NCBI RefSeq assembly: GCF_014641495.1
Contig: NZ_BMHV01000019.1
Coordinates: 1 to 64,000 of the forward strand
Source: Terasakiella brassicae
GTDB lineage: Bacteria > Pseudomonadota > Alphaproteobacteria > Rhodospirillales > Terasakiellaceae
Length of the DNA: 64,000 nucleotides
Reading direction: 5' to 3'
In this document: positions 26,455 to 36,221 of the stretch, in pieces
Layout: each line of letters begins with the position of its first letter
Position numbering within the stretch: position 1 is the first letter of the stretch
The notes under the pieces: generated by a model
The model's input: only the letters and a program-made list of their open reading frames with translations
What the model was told of the DNA's origin: nothing
Database searches by the model: none
Program-made: the position numbers and the translations under genes

Positions 26455-27815
26455 GTAATTCATCTGATAATGGTGTACAGGAAATGCTGTCAAAAACGCG
26501 TACGATGCCGCGTGAACAGCTTAAACTTTTGTCGCATGAAGCGATGCTGGAAGAATCTGGTCCGTCGCGGGCGGCCTCAACCCTTATTGTCTTGATTACA
26601 TCAATGCTGTTTGTGGCTTTTGTCTGGGCCAATTATGTGGATATTAAAACGTCGGCAACCACACTCGGGACTGTTATCCCATCTGGTGATAAACGTGTGG
26701 TGCAGCATTTGGAAGGTGGGATCGTTCAATCCATTCTGGTGCGCAATGGTGATATCGTTGAAAAAGGGCAACCGTTGCTGCAATTTGAACCCACGTTGCG
26801 CACGGCTGAATTAAACCAGATCCGCGCACGTGAAGCGGCCTTGTCGATAAAAAAGCAGCGCTTGCGTGCTTTTATCGATGGGACAATGCCGGACTATAGT
26901 GCGTTTGAGAAAGAATACCCGGAACTGGTGGAGGAAAGTAACTTCAACCTGAAGGGGATACGCGCGCGTATCGAAGGGGAGAAAACGGTTTTAAGTTCTC
27001 AAATTGCGCAACAGCGTAAATCCGTTGAAAATTTTGAAAAACAAATTATCAGTCTGACAAAACAGCAAAAATTATTAAGTCAGTCTGTGGCCATGCGCAA
27101 AAAATTGTTTGATTCCGGTCATGGATCACGCGTTAATCTGATCAATGCAGAATTGGATTTAGCAAAGAATAAAGGCTCGATTACGGAAGCAGAAGTCTCC
27201 AAGGAACAAGCACTGGCAAGCATTGTGGAAACGGAAAACCAGATGCTGGAAATTGATGTGACAGAACGGGGGCGGGCACTGGATGAACTGGATAATGTCG
27301 GTGCGCAGTTGGCTGAAGTTCGTGAAAATATTGCCCGCCTTGAAGATAAAGTCACCCGTCTGGAACTTGTAAGCCCCGTCAGCGGTGTCGTCCATGCCTT
27401 GCAGGTCAACACGGCAGGAGCAGTGGTTGAACCGGCACAAGTGGTCATGGAAATTATTCCTGCAGATGAAGATGTCTTGATCGAGAACAAGATCCTGCCC
27501 AGTGATATCGGGCATGTTGAGGTCGGACAGGAAACCACCGTGACCGTTACAGGGTTTGATGCCAGACGGTATGGTACCATGAAAGGTAAATTGATTAATA
27601 TGTCGCCAACCACATTTATGGATGAAAAAGGGAACCCGTTTTTCAGGGGGCATATTCGGTTGAATGAAGAACATCTGACCGCCAATGGTGTGAAACATAA
27701 AATCGTTCCCGGCATGACGGTTCAGGCCAATATTATTACAGGCGAACAAACCCTGTTGGCGTATCTGACAAGGCCTGTCTATGTGTCTTTGCTGAATGCC
27801 TTTAGGGAGCGATAA
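26451..27815 (+). CDS. HlyD/PrtE-type membrane fusion protein of type I secretion
   Basis: 454 aa. A single membrane helix at about 40-62 follows a cytoplasmic N-terminus, then the split lipoyl/barrel start (VQHLEGGIVQSILVRNGDIVEKGQPLL), a long periplasmic coiled coil (about 120-295), and the returning barrel with ELVSPVSGVVHALQVNTAGAVV and the C-terminal GMTVQANIITGEQTLLAYL that is typical of the family. It links the ABC pair in the inner membrane to a TolC-like outer membrane channel, for which no gene is seen in this window. It overlaps the upstream ABC gene by 4 bp (ATGA). Confidence 0.93.
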   Translation: MSNSSDNGVQEMLSKTRTMPREQLKLLSHEAMLEESGPSRAASTLIVLITSMLFVAFVWANYVDIKTSATTLGTVIPSGDKRVVQHLEGGIVQSILVRNGDIVEKGQPLLQFEPTLRTAELNQIRAREAALSIKKQRLRAFIDGTMPDYSAFEKEYPELVEESNFNLKGIRARIEGEKTVLSSQIAQQRKSVENFEKQIISLTKQQKLLSQSVAMRKKLFDSGHGSRVNLINAELDLAKNKGSITEAEVSKEQALASIVETENQMLEIDVTERGRALDELDNVGAQLAEVRENIARLEDKVTRLELVSPVSGVVHALQVNTAGAVVEPAQVVMEIIPADEDVLIENKILPSDIGHVEVGQETTVTVTGFDARRYGTMKGKLINMSPTTFMDEKGNPFFRGHIRLNEEHLTANGVKHKIVPGMTVQANIITGEQTLLAYLTRPVYVSLLNAFRER

Positions 27816-27858
27816 GTCCATGTCTGTTGTTGTATCCGCTTTAATGGAGAAAAACTAA

Positions 27859-29139
27859 GTGTTTGGTTGGTTAAAAGGCAAACGTGATACGAGTCCCTCT
27901 TATGAGGAGGCGAAGGAAATCGCGAAAAGCGACAATGTCGCAGCACGTCGTGACCTTGCGGCCTTAACCGATCTGGAACCTGAACTTTTATATTTCTTCG
28001 CAACCGACAAAGACCCGGAAGTCCGCAAGGCGGTCGCTGATAACAAGGCCGCTCCGGTTCAGGCTAAAGTTGTTCTGTGTAAGGATGAAGATAAAGCGGT
28101 TCGTGCAAAGCTGGCGTCCCGTATTGCGGAACTGACACCGGCCCTGGATCAGGATGCATCATCGCGTGCCTCGCAAATGGTAATTGAGGTTTTGGAAGGT
28201 CTGGCAACGGATCAACTTTCTGAAATTCGGGCGATTTTGACCGAAGAAATCAAGCATATGGAAAGTATTCCGAAACATACGGTGTCCAGGCTGGCGCGCG
28301 ATATGGATGCGACTGTTTCTTCACCCATGTTGCAGTTCTCTCCCTTGCTGGAAGATAACGAACTGATTGAAATTATTTCAGATAGCATTCAAGACGATGC
28401 CTTGACAGCGATTGCAAAGCGCAAAGGACTAGGCGAACACGTTGCACATGCGGTTGCAGAAACAGAAAGCGGTCAAGCGGTTCAGGCGTTGCTGGAGAAT
28501 AATTCCGCTCAGCTTTCCGATAATACTTTGACGTTTATTTCTGAAAAAGCGGTCGATCATCAAAATTGGCATGGTCCATTGGTCAACCGGGATGAATTAC
28601 CGGAACAGGCTGTTAAAAATATTGCGGAATATGTGACCACAAGTCTGGTTAACCAGATGATTTCAAAACATAACCTGCCCAATGATGTTGTTATGGATTT
28701 GCGACGAACCGTCTTTAACCGGATGAATAAGGTGCGCAGTCGATATACGGAACATTTCTCAAATAGTCGTGTTTTGCTGGCTGAAGAAAATGATGAAATG
28801 CGCAGGCGTCTTGAAAATTCTTTAACAGAACTCGGCTTTATCGATATTCGCAGTGTCGGGGATGGGGAAACCGCCTTGCGTGTTTTTGAGGCCGAACGCA
28901 CACCCGTTAAGCTGATGATTTGTTCGGACAACCTGCCCGATATGGAAGGTCAGGAAATTCTGGAAGAAGTCCGAGATCTGGATGAAGGGTTGCCGTTTAT
29001 GCTGTTATCGCCAAAAAACGACGAGGCCTCCATCATGGAAGCCAAGCGTTACGGTGTGAATGAATATGTCCTCATGCCTTATAGCGAATCTGACTTGATC
29101 AAGCGAATTGAAAATATTTATCGCAAGATTGCAGGCTGA
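27859..29139 (+). CDS. DUF2336-like protein with degenerate receiver domain
   Basis: 426 aa, GTG start with GGAG about 8 nt upstream. Residues 15-280 are helical, HEAT-like and match the pattern of alphaproteobacterial DUF2336 proteins (ARRDLAALTDLEPELLYFFATDKDPEVRKAVADN). Residues 303-420 form a CheY-like receiver whose active site is altered: the acidic pair is E309/E310, the phosphoacceptor position holds S356 with a displaced D357 (MICSDNLPDMEG), and the conserved Lys is M406. It begins 44 bp after the HlyD gene on the same strand and could be part of the secretion operon. Role unknown; a phosphorylation-independent switch is possible. Confidence 0.78.
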   Translation: MFGWLKGKRDTSPSYEEAKEIAKSDNVAARRDLAALTDLEPELLYFFATDKDPEVRKAVADNKAAPVQAKVVLCKDEDKAVRAKLASRIAELTPALDQDASSRASQMVIEVLEGLATDQLSEIRAILTEEIKHMESIPKHTVSRLARDMDATVSSPMLQFSPLLEDNELIEIISDSIQDDALTAIAKRKGLGEHVAHAVAETESGQAVQALLENNSAQLSDNTLTFISEKAVDHQNWHGPLVNRDELPEQAVKNIAEYVTTSLVNQMISKHNLPNDVVMDLRRTVFNRMNKVRSRYTEHFSNSRVLLAEENDEMRRRLENSLTELGFIDIRSVGDGETALRVFEAERTPVKLMICSDNLPDMEGQEILEEVRDLDEGLPFMLLSPKNDEASIMEAKRYGVNEYVLMPYSESDLIKRIENIYRKIAG

Positions 29140-29144
29140 CTATT

Positions 29145-29972
29145 TTATTTTTGTGCGTTGGGTGTGAATAAACGTTCTCCGTTTATTTTAAAACTTCCGA
29201 TCAGCTTCTGCCCTTTGTCCGAAACCAGCCAGTCAATGAAGATTTGACTGTCTTGTGATTTGATATGAGGAAAACGGTTTTTATTGACAGCAATAACACC
29301 GTAAGGGTTGAGTAACGCATCCCCGCCTTCACACAAAATAACGAGCTTGCGTTTGTTTTTAAAGGCCAGCCATGTTCCCCGGTCGCTGAGGGTATAGCCA
29401 TCCATACCGGCCGTAATGTTAAGGGCCGCCCCCATGCCGGACCCTGTGCTGCGATACCAGTTTCCTTGAAGTTGGTCCGGTGTAATGTCTGTAGTTTTCC
29501 AGATGGAAAGTTCTCGCTTATGCGTGCCGCTATTATCCCCGCGCGAGACAAAAACCTGTTTGTTTTGCCGAATGTTGAGCAAAGCCTGCATCGGTGACGT
29601 GCAATTTTTGATTTGTGCCGGGTCGTTTTCGGGGCCGACAATGATGAAATCGTTATACATCACATCGTAACGTTTGGTTCCATATCCATCTGCGACAAAT
29701 TTATCTTCTGAAGGGCGGTGGTGAACGAAGAGAACATCGGCATCGCCTTTGCGTGCGATGCGTATGGCTTGTCCTGTACCGACCGCAATGACGCGCACCT
29801 CAATCCCGGTTTCTTCTGTAAACTTGGGAAGAAGATAAGCAAAAAGACCCGAGTTGGCTGTGGATGTTGTGGACGCAACTGTAATAAAACGTTGTTCAAC
29901 AGCCTGCGCGATATGACTTAGCCCCATCAAAAGAGTAAGTGCAACAAGGAAGGAAGAAAACTTTTTCATCAT
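29145..29972 (-). CDS. tupA: Tungstate/molybdate ABC transporter substrate-binding protein
   Basis: About 275 aa from the ATG at 29972, which starts the signal peptide MMKKFSSFLVALTLLMGLSHIAQA; the longer in-frame start at 30092 adds 40 non-signal residues and is rejected. The mature protein begins with VASTTSTANSGLFAYLLPKF, where the TTST segment is the oxyanion-binding signature of TupA/WtpA-like proteins, and has SRGDNSGTHKRE and GYTLSDRGTW, typical of TupA. It would bind tungstate in the periplasm. No permease (TupB) or ATPase (TupC) gene is adjacent in this window, so it is an orphan here. It is convergent with the preceding gene, with only 5 bp between the stops, and divergent from rnd. 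Confidence 0.88.
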   Translation of the reverse strand: MMKKFSSFLVALTLLMGLSHIAQAVEQRFITVASTTSTANSGLFAYLLPKFTEETGIEVRVIAVGTGQAIRIARKGDADVLFVHHRPSEDKFVADGYGTKRYDVMYNDFIIVGPENDPAQIKNCTSPMQALLNIRQNKQVFVSRGDNSGTHKRELSIWKTTDITPDQLQGNWYRSTGSGMGAALNITAGMDGYTLSDRGTWLAFKNKRKLVILCEGGDALLNPYGVIAVNKNRFPHIKSQDSQIFIDWLVSDKGQKLIGSFKINGERLFTPNAQK

Positions 29973-30119
29973 ATTCCAATCATTTCTTTTAGAAGTGCCG
30001 ACAATTTTCTGCGCTTTTACAGCTAAGAGTATGTGAAAGGGTGCGTTGGAATCAATTGACTTTTTATTTGTAAGGTTTTCTCGTTTCCTCATCTTGGGAA
30101 AAAGTGTATAGCTATCGTC

Positions 30120-31283
30120 ATGGATTTAATTACTGATACAGAAACGCTTGTGGCGTTTTGCGACAGGTTGGCAACGGAACGTTTTGTCACGGTCGATACG
30201 GAATTTATGCGGGAAAAAACCTATTGGCCGATGCTTTGTCTGGTGCAGTTGGGCGGCAGTGACGAGGCCTGTTGTATCGATGTCCTTGCCGATGGGATCG
30301 ACTTGCAACCTTTGTTCGACCTAATGGCAAATAAAAATGTCCTGAAAGTGTTTCATGCCGCCCGTCAGGATGTTGAAATTTTTGTCAAGGCAACGGGGGC
30401 GACACCAACGCCCATGTTCGATACGCAAGTCGCGGCAATGGTTTGCGGGTTCGGAGAATCTGTTGGTTACGAAACACTGGTCAATAATATTTGCAAGAAA
30501 AATCTGGATAAGGGATCGCGCTTCACCGATTGGAGCAAGCGGCCTTTGACAGAGCGTCAGATCAAATATGCCTTGGGCGATGTTACGTATTTGCGCGATA
30601 TCTATGTCTTTTTACGGGACAAGCTGGAACAAAATAATCGGGCCGGTTGGTTGGAGGAAGAAATGATGGCCCTGACCAGTCCTGAAACCTATATTGTTGA
30701 TCCGCAAACGGCATGGAAACGATTAAAGGCACGTACGAAAAGCACAAAAGTTCTGGCTGTTTTGCAGGCCGTTGCAGCATGGCGTGAATATGAAGCGCAG
30801 CGGAAAAACATGCCGCGCAACCGTATTATTCGCGATGATACTTTAATCGACATCGCCCATCAATCACCCAAAGATGCGGCGGCATTGGAACGGGTGCGCG
30901 GGATGAATAAATCCATCGCAAATGGGCGTTATGGCAACGAGATGCTGGAAGCCATTCAACAGGCGATGAGTCTGGCCCCGGAAGACCATCCGGCAGCACC
31001 GACCAAGAAAGATTTACCCAAGGGATTGGGGCCGGTTGTTGACTTGTTGAAAGTGTTATTGAAATTCAAATCCGAACATAATGATGTGGCACAAAAATTA
31101 ATCGCCAATGCCGGTGATCTTGAACATCTTGCCGCTTATGGGGAAGAGGCGGACGTACCGTGCTTACAGGGTTGGCGCCGCGATCTTTTTGGAAACGATG
31201 CGTTACGTTTATGCGCGGGCGATTTGGCCTTGGCGGTAAAAGGGCGTTCAATCCGTGTGATTGATGTTGGGGAAGACGTTTAG
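30120..31283 (+). CDS. rnd: Ribonuclease D
   Basis: 387 aa, the usual length. The 3'-5' exonuclease domain (about 1-170) shows the DEDDy residues: VDTEFMRE (D, E), HAARQDVEIF (D), and YALGDVTYL (Y, D). An HRDC-type helical domain (about 205-290) and a second C-terminal helical domain follow. It trims 3' ends of tRNA and other small RNAs in the cytoplasm. It stands alone on the plus strand and is followed by a palindromic repeat rather than a classical terminator. Confidence 0.95.
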   Translation: MDLITDTETLVAFCDRLATERFVTVDTEFMREKTYWPMLCLVQLGGSDEACCIDVLADGIDLQPLFDLMANKNVLKVFHAARQDVEIFVKATGATPTPMFDTQVAAMVCGFGESVGYETLVNNICKKNLDKGSRFTDWSKRPLTERQIKYALGDVTYLRDIYVFLRDKLEQNNRAGWLEEEMMALTSPETYIVDPQTAWKRLKARTKSTKVLAVLQAVAAWREYEAQRKNMPRNRIIRDDTLIDIAHQSPKDAAALERVRGMNKSIANGRYGNEMLEAIQQAMSLAPEDHPAAPTKKDLPKGLGPVVDLLKVLLKFKSEHNDVAQKLIANAGDLEHLAAYGEEADVPCLQGWRRDLFGNDALRLCAGDLALAVKGRSIRVIDVGEDV

Positions 31284-31287
31284 GCGC

Positions 31288-31392
31288 TAGAGCAAATCCC
31301 GAGTAATCTGAAACAGATTACGACAACGTATTTGCGTAAAATCAATAAGTTAGAGCATATCTTCTGAATTAGATTAAATGAGACATGCGCTA
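31288..31392. repeat. Dispersed palindromic repeat, copy B (long form)
   Basis: The segment 31294-31343 matches copy A at 4317-4366 with a compensatory stem change (TAATCT-GAAAC-AGATTA). It continues into AATAAGTTAGAGCAT (31344-31358), which is also found word for word at 54740-54754, and ends in an imperfect inverted partner, GACATGCGCTAA (31381-31392), of TTAGAGCATATC (31351-31362). The element fills the whole space between the convergent rnd and ppx genes and could fold at RNA level and act as a terminator or mRNA stabiliser. Confidence 0.65.
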
Positions 31393-32883
31393 ATCATGTT
31401 CCAGGCGACCACTTAAATTGAGATGCTTGGCAACGGTTTGAACGCGTCTGGCGACAGCTTCACCGATAAATATATCTTCACCTTCGGGCAAGGATAAGAT
31501 CAACTCGCCACCGCGAATTTCAAGGTGTGTGTCTTCCAGCAAATGCGGTGCGCCGCTGGCAAGTGTATGTGCCAACCGTAAGGCTGCGCCGACTGTTTTT
31601 GTCCATATTGCATCATCATTATCTAAAAACGTGCGTAACGGTTTGGCGATACGGGCGTTAAAATTCCCTTTATAGCGACTGTAGACACAGGCGGCCATCA
31701 AGGCGCGGTCATGATGGGAAAGTCCGGCAACAGGCAGGCGTAGAACGCGCAAAAAACCATGGTCCGCGCGATAATCCGGGTGTTCCGCCCAAGCAATATC
31801 GTGCAAGAGGCAGGCGGCGTGGCGCAATTTTTTATGTTTATCGCTTTCATTGGCAAATAAAGGGGTCATCCAGTGGAAGACTTCTTCACCTTGTTGACCG
31901 AAACGACCTTCGCGTTCAACCAGATTGATGCAGGAACTGATTAAGGGGTCTTTGGCCTTTTGGTCTTCATCCAGCGAAAGAAAAAATTGTCCTTCGCGCA
32001 TGCTGTATCCTGAAAAAACAAGGCAGGACGGCTTTATGGTTTCCAATACTTCTTGCAACAGGGCAATTGCGGCCGCCAGTGTTTCCTGCCGTTTTTTTGA
32101 GACATCGGGAACTTGCATGAATTCTTCCGGTGTCATTTGAACCAGTTGATCCAGCAGGTTTAAGGCCTGATCGGTGGGCAGGGTAAAGTTATCAATGACA
32201 TGCAAGGGGTAATCGAGACGGTGCATGAATAAGCGGGCGACCGCGCGTAAGGATCCGCCAACCGCGTAAAACGGGCGGCCCTTCATCTGGTTTGTCCAAC
32301 TTAAAGGCTTCAGGTGTTCGTGAATGAAGTCGCGCATTTGGGTGACCGTCTTGCGTTTTTCATCCAGAATACGCAAATGGCCCAAGGGGGTCGTATCATG
32401 TTGGGAAAAACGCCCCTGATCAAGGGCCACAAGGTCGAAGCTTGCACCGCCCATATCCCCTAAAAGCCCATCGGCATCAGGCAAGCCACTTAAAACACCG
32501 AAGGCAGCGAGTTTGGCTTCTTCTTCACCGCTTAGAACTTGTACATCGGCATTGAAGAGGTCTTTTACCTTTTGCACAAAGTGGGGACCGTCACGGGCTT
32601 CGCGCACAGCGGCCGTTGCCAGCAGGCTGACATTATCAACCTCCATGACCTCAACCAGTTTCATAAAACGATTGAGCGTTTCCAGTGCAAGGCTAACACC
32701 TTCGGGATTGAGACACCCGCTTTGATCAATCCCCAAGCCGAGACGACATTGGACTTTTTCGTTAAAAACAGGCAAGGGGATACGCGCCGGGCCGTGAAAG
32801 ACAACCAGACGAACGGTATTGGACCCGATATCGACAATGGCTGTCAGGCTTCCTTTGTGTGCGGACCCGAATTGATGTGTCAT
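31390..32883 (-). CDS. ppx: Exopolyphosphatase / guanosine pentaphosphatase (Ppx/GppA)
   Basis: 497 aa. The N-terminal ASKHA ATPase-like part starts with AIVDIGSNTVRLVVF (phosphate loop), followed by TAAVREARDGP and the GDMGGASFDLVAL glycine-rich loop near residue 140. The C-terminal part (about 310-490) is the HD-like helical domain with LLHDIAWAEHPDYRADH. It hydrolyses terminal phosphates of polyphosphate and possibly pppGpp. It lies 24 bp downstream of ppk on the same strand, the classical ppk-ppx pair. Confidence 0.92.
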   Translation of the reverse strand: MTHQFGSAHKGSLTAIVDIGSNTVRLVVFHGPARIPLPVFNEKVQCRLGLGIDQSGCLNPEGVSLALETLNRFMKLVEVMEVDNVSLLATAAVREARDGPHFVQKVKDLFNADVQVLSGEEEAKLAAFGVLSGLPDADGLLGDMGGASFDLVALDQGRFSQHDTTPLGHLRILDEKRKTVTQMRDFIHEHLKPLSWTNQMKGRPFYAVGGSLRAVARLFMHRLDYPLHVIDNFTLPTDQALNLLDQLVQMTPEEFMQVPDVSKKRQETLAAAIALLQEVLETIKPSCLVFSGYSMREGQFFLSLDEDQKAKDPLISSCINLVEREGRFGQQGEEVFHWMTPLFANESDKHKKLRHAACLLHDIAWAEHPDYRADHGFLRVLRLPVAGLSHHDRALMAACVYSRYKGNFNARIAKPLRTFLDNDDAIWTKTVGAALRLAHTLASGAPHLLEDTHLEIRGGELILSLPEGEDIFIGEAVARRVQTVAKHLNLSGRLEHD

Positions 32884-32907
32884 AAAGGCGTCTTCTTTTC
32901 TTTAATT

Positions 32908-35061
32908 TTAGTCCAGCATCAACTTTTTCAGGATAGTACCCTTTTTCTTTAATGCCGACCCACGCCCGGAAAGACTGGGGTTGGTCATAAAATACGTATG
33001 GCAGGAAAAACCATCATCCCCGGCAGGAACGCGGCTGAAAGACCCATCGGCTTTCAAAACCCAGCTTTGTGCCTCATCTTTCAAATTGGCGACCAAAATT
33101 TGATCCATGATTTGGCGATGAACGGTATCGGTTTCAATAGGGATGAGGGTTTCCACGCGACGATCCAGATTTCGGGGCATCCAGTCCGCTGATGAAATAT
33201 AAATTTTTGCTTTGGCATTTGGTAGTTTTCCCCCATTGCCGAAACAAACGATACGGGAATGTTCCAGAAAACGCCCGACAATGCTTTTGACGCGGATATT
33301 ATCCGACAGGCCGGGGACACCGGGGCGCAGGCAGCAGATACCGCGAATAACCAGATCGACCTGAACACCGGCTTGCGAAGCGCGATAAAGCGCATCGATG
33401 ATTTTTGGATCAACGATGGAGTTCATTTTCGCCCAGACATGACCGGGTTTGCCGGACTGGGCATTCTGGATCTCCTGATCGATCCCGCGAATGACGGCAT
33501 TCCGCAATGTCAGGGGAGAGTATTCCATTTTCTCCATCTTTTCCGGTTCTGCATAACCTGTCATGTAATTAAACAGTTTGGTCGCATCGCGACACAAGGC
33601 CGGATCGCAGGAGAAGAAAGATAAGTCGGTATAAATTTTTGCTGTAATCGGATGGTAGTTCCCGGTTCCAAGGTGGACGTAAGAACGGAGTTTTTCACCT
33701 TCGCGGCGCACAACAAGGTTGATCTTGGCATGGGTTTTTTTATCGACGAACCCATAGACCACTTGCGCGCCAGCACGTTCCAGATCGCGCGCCCAACGGA
33801 TGTTGGCTTCTTCGTCAAAACGGGCTTTCAGTTCCACCATTGCGGTGACGGATTTCCCGGCCTCGGCAGCTTCGACCAAGGCTTTGATAATCGGGGAGTT
33901 GTTGGAGGTCCGATAAAGCGTTTGCTTAATGGCAACGACATCAGGGTCGCGTGCGGCTTGTAAAACAAACTGAACCACCGCATCGAAGCTTTCATAAGGA
34001 TGGTGAACAACAAAATCTTTTTTGCGAATGGCGGCAAAACAATCCCCGCCAAAATCACGGATACGTTCCGGGAAACGCACGTTGTAGGGTTTGAATTGCA
34101 GATCAGGACGTTCATCGACGATCAATTCCTTGGTGTCTGCCAAACCGAGCAACCCGTCCAGAACAAAACAATCGGCAGGATCAACACCCAATTCCTCAAC
34201 CACCAAATCGCGCAATTCGTCGGAGAGTTCAGCATCCAGTGACATGCGGATCACAGATCCCCGGCGGCGGCGTTTCAAGGCTGATTCGAAGGTGCGTACC
34301 AAATCTTCGGCTTCTTCGTCGATTTCCATCTCGCTGTCCCGAATGATTTTGAAAAGCCCGGACGAAGCCACCGCATAATTGGGGAACAGATGACGCTGAA
34401 ACAGGCGAATAACCTCTTCCATCGGCATGAAACGAATGGTTTTTCCATAATCAGGCAGACGCACGAAACGCGGCAACATTTGCGGCAAGGGAACAAGAGC
34501 TTTGAGGGCGCTTTGGTCAAGATCGGATTCCAATGCAAACATCATCGCAAGCCCGAGGTTCGGAATAAAGGGGAAGGGATGGGCCGGATCAATCGCAAGC
34601 GGTGTCAGGGATGGGAAAATCTGTTCGAGGAAATGTTCTTCCAGCCACGCAATATCGCGTTTCGGGATATCCTGACATTTTAAAACTTTAATCCCTTCTT
34701 TTAAAAGTAGGGCGCGCAGTGAACGATATTGTTCCTGCTGTCCCATAATCAGTTTGTTTGCTGATTTATGGATTTGTTCGAGTTGTTGTGCCGGGCCGAG
34801 GCCGTCATAGCTCAGGTTTTTAATGCCGGCATGAACCTGACCGTTCAGGCCGGCAACGCGAACCATGTAGAACTCATCAAGGTTTGCCGCTGAAATAGAC
34901 AGAAAGCGTACACGTTCCAGTAAAGGATGGCGCACATTGTCTGCTTCTTCCAACACACGGGTGTTGAAGGCAAGCCACGAGAGTTCGCGGTTGATAAAAC
35001 GTTCCGGGGAGTCCGGTGCAATGGCGGGGGCGATTGGATTGGCCTGATTTTCTGTCGTCAT
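32908..35061 (-). CDS. ppk: Polyphosphate kinase 1
   Basis: 717 aa, usual length for PPK1. The N-terminal domain ([20 protein letters not shown]), head domain ([15 protein letters not shown]) and two phospholipase D-like C-terminal domains are present. The autophosphorylated His lies in KKTHAKI near residue 443 and the second conserved His in FLEHSRI near 600. It polymerises the gamma-phosphate of ATP into polyphosphate at the inner membrane. Transcribed together with ppx downstream; divergent from sixA. Confidence 0.97.
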   Translation of the reverse strand: MTTENQANPIAPAIAPDSPERFINRELSWLAFNTRVLEEADNVRHPLLERVRFLSISAANLDEFYMVRVAGLNGQVHAGIKNLSYDGLGPAQQLEQIHKSANKLIMGQQEQYRSLRALLLKEGIKVLKCQDIPKRDIAWLEEHFLEQIFPSLTPLAIDPAHPFPFIPNLGLAMMFALESDLDQSALKALVPLPQMLPRFVRLPDYGKTIRFMPMEEVIRLFQRHLFPNYAVASSGLFKIIRDSEMEIDEEAEDLVRTFESALKRRRRGSVIRMSLDAELSDELRDLVVEELGVDPADCFVLDGLLGLADTKELIVDERPDLQFKPYNVRFPERIRDFGGDCFAAIRKKDFVVHHPYESFDAVVQFVLQAARDPDVVAIKQTLYRTSNNSPIIKALVEAAEAGKSVTAMVELKARFDEEANIRWARDLERAGAQVVYGFVDKKTHAKINLVVRREGEKLRSYVHLGTGNYHPITAKIYTDLSFFSCDPALCRDATKLFNYMTGYAEPEKMEKMEYSPLTLRNAVIRGIDQEIQNAQSGKPGHVWAKMNSIVDPKIIDALYRASQAGVQVDLVIRGICCLRPGVPGLSDNIRVKSIVGRFLEHSRIVCFGNGGKLPNAKAKIYISSADWMPRNLDRRVETLIPIETDTVHRQIMDQILVANLKDEAQSWVLKADGSFSRVPAGDDGFSCHTYFMTNPSLSGRGSALKKKGTILKKLMLD

Positions 35062-35228
35062 GCGGCGAGACTCCCTATTATATTAAAAGGCAAGAATACA
35101 GAGCAAACGCGAAGAACGCGATTTTGTTTGCTGCATGTATCCGATTGGCTGGGGTGTAATCGAAAATTATGAAACTTTTATGATAACAGCTTATTATATA
35201 TAAAATAAATCGTAGGGAAAGGTGGGAA

Positions 35229-35747
35229 ATGAAGCATTTACTTTTATTTCGGCATGCAAAATCCAGTTGGGTGAATATGGACCTGTTGGACTTTGACCGC
35301 CCGTTGAATGAACGGGGAATGCAGGCCGCTCAAAATATGGCAAACTATTTGAGCCAACACCTGCCGTTACCTGATGTCATTTTATGTTCCACCGCACACC
35401 GCACACGACAAACATTGTCAGCCTTGTTGCAGGTCTACGCGCATCCTGTTGATATTGCGCTAAGACGTTGCCTTTATCATGCGAGTGAGGCTGTCTTGAT
35501 TGATGAAATCGCCAAGGTTGGAACGCCTGATGTTTTGATGTTGATTGGACATAATCCCGGGCTGGAAGTATGTGCCCACCTTTTATGTGGGACGGGGGAT
35601 GAAAAATTACGTGCTGATCTGGCGAGCAAATTTCCCACGGCGGCTTGCGTCCATTTAACCTTCGATATTTCTGATTGGGCAGAAGTTAAACAGACAAAAG
35701 GAACCTTGGCAGATTTTATAAAGCCGCGCGCGTTGGATGTAGATTAA
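35229..35747 (+). CDS. sixA: SixA-type phosphohistidine phosphatase
   Basis: 172 aa histidine phosphatase of the SixA branch. The RHG-type motif LLLFRHAKSSW near residues 5-14 carries the phosphate-accepting His9; TAHRTRQTLSALL and IGHNPGLEVCAHLL supply the other conserved Arg and His residues. In E. coli SixA removes phosphate from His on HPt or PTS proteins. The gene is divergent from ppk and its stop overlaps that of the downstream convergent gene (TTAA at 35744-35747). Confidence 0.87.
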   Translation: MKHLLLFRHAKSSWVNMDLLDFDRPLNERGMQAAQNMANYLSQHLPLPDVILCSTAHRTRQTLSALLQVYAHPVDIALRRCLYHASEAVLIDEIAKVGTPDVLMLIGHNPGLEVCAHLLCGTGDEKLRADLASKFPTAACVHLTFDISDWAEVKQTKGTLADFIKPRALDVD

Positions 35748-36124
35748 TTCCGTCCAGTAAAGGCGCGAATGGCGGTCAGGTAAAGTTTCGCCCGTGTTTC
35801 ATCATCGAGATCTTCCAGAATTTGCGCTTTCGCTTTACGGACTTTTTGCGCCGACTCGATCAAGGCTCTGCGCTCCGGTGTCATTTTTTTGGCAGCTTCG
35901 GCTTTGACTTGGGCAAGAAGGTCTTCGTTTTTCGCCAGCAGGTCGTCCATCTTTTCGCCACTGCTTTCCAACTTTTGTATGGCATCATCCAAGGCGATAC
36001 CCGAGACGGTACGCAAGTCATTTTCCTGAGAATGCTTGTTTTTTTCGTTGGCCTGACGGTTTTTTTTCTTATCCGTTTTGCCCATTGCTTTGTTCAGCAA
36101 GATCTTTTGTAAGGACTCGAACAT
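35744..36124 (-). CDS. Small charged helical protein of unknown function
   Basis: About 126 aa from the ATG at 36124 (an upstream in-frame ATG at 36202 would run into the pyk leader and is less likely). The first 40 residues are Lys/Asn-rich (MGKTDKKKNRQANEKNKHS), and the rest is amphipathic helix (DDLLAKNEDLLAQVKAEAAKKMTPERRALIESAQKVRKAK). No known motif, signal or membrane segment was recognised. It resembles small hypothetical proteins of alphaproteobacteria near pyk. It is divergent from pyk and convergent with sixA. Confidence 0.65.
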   Translation of the reverse strand: MFESLQKILLNKAMGKTDKKKNRQANEKNKHSQENDLRTVSGIALDDAIQKLESSGEKMDDLLAKNEDLLAQVKAEAAKKMTPERRALIESAQKVRKAKAQILEDLDDETRAKLYLTAIRAFTGRN

Positions 36125-36221
36125 GATGTCTTTTGTTTCAACGATATGAAAATTGAACCGATATCTGATTGTAGCACGAAAATCTTGTGGAAATCTAAAC
36201 ACATCTCGCTATTCTACCAAT

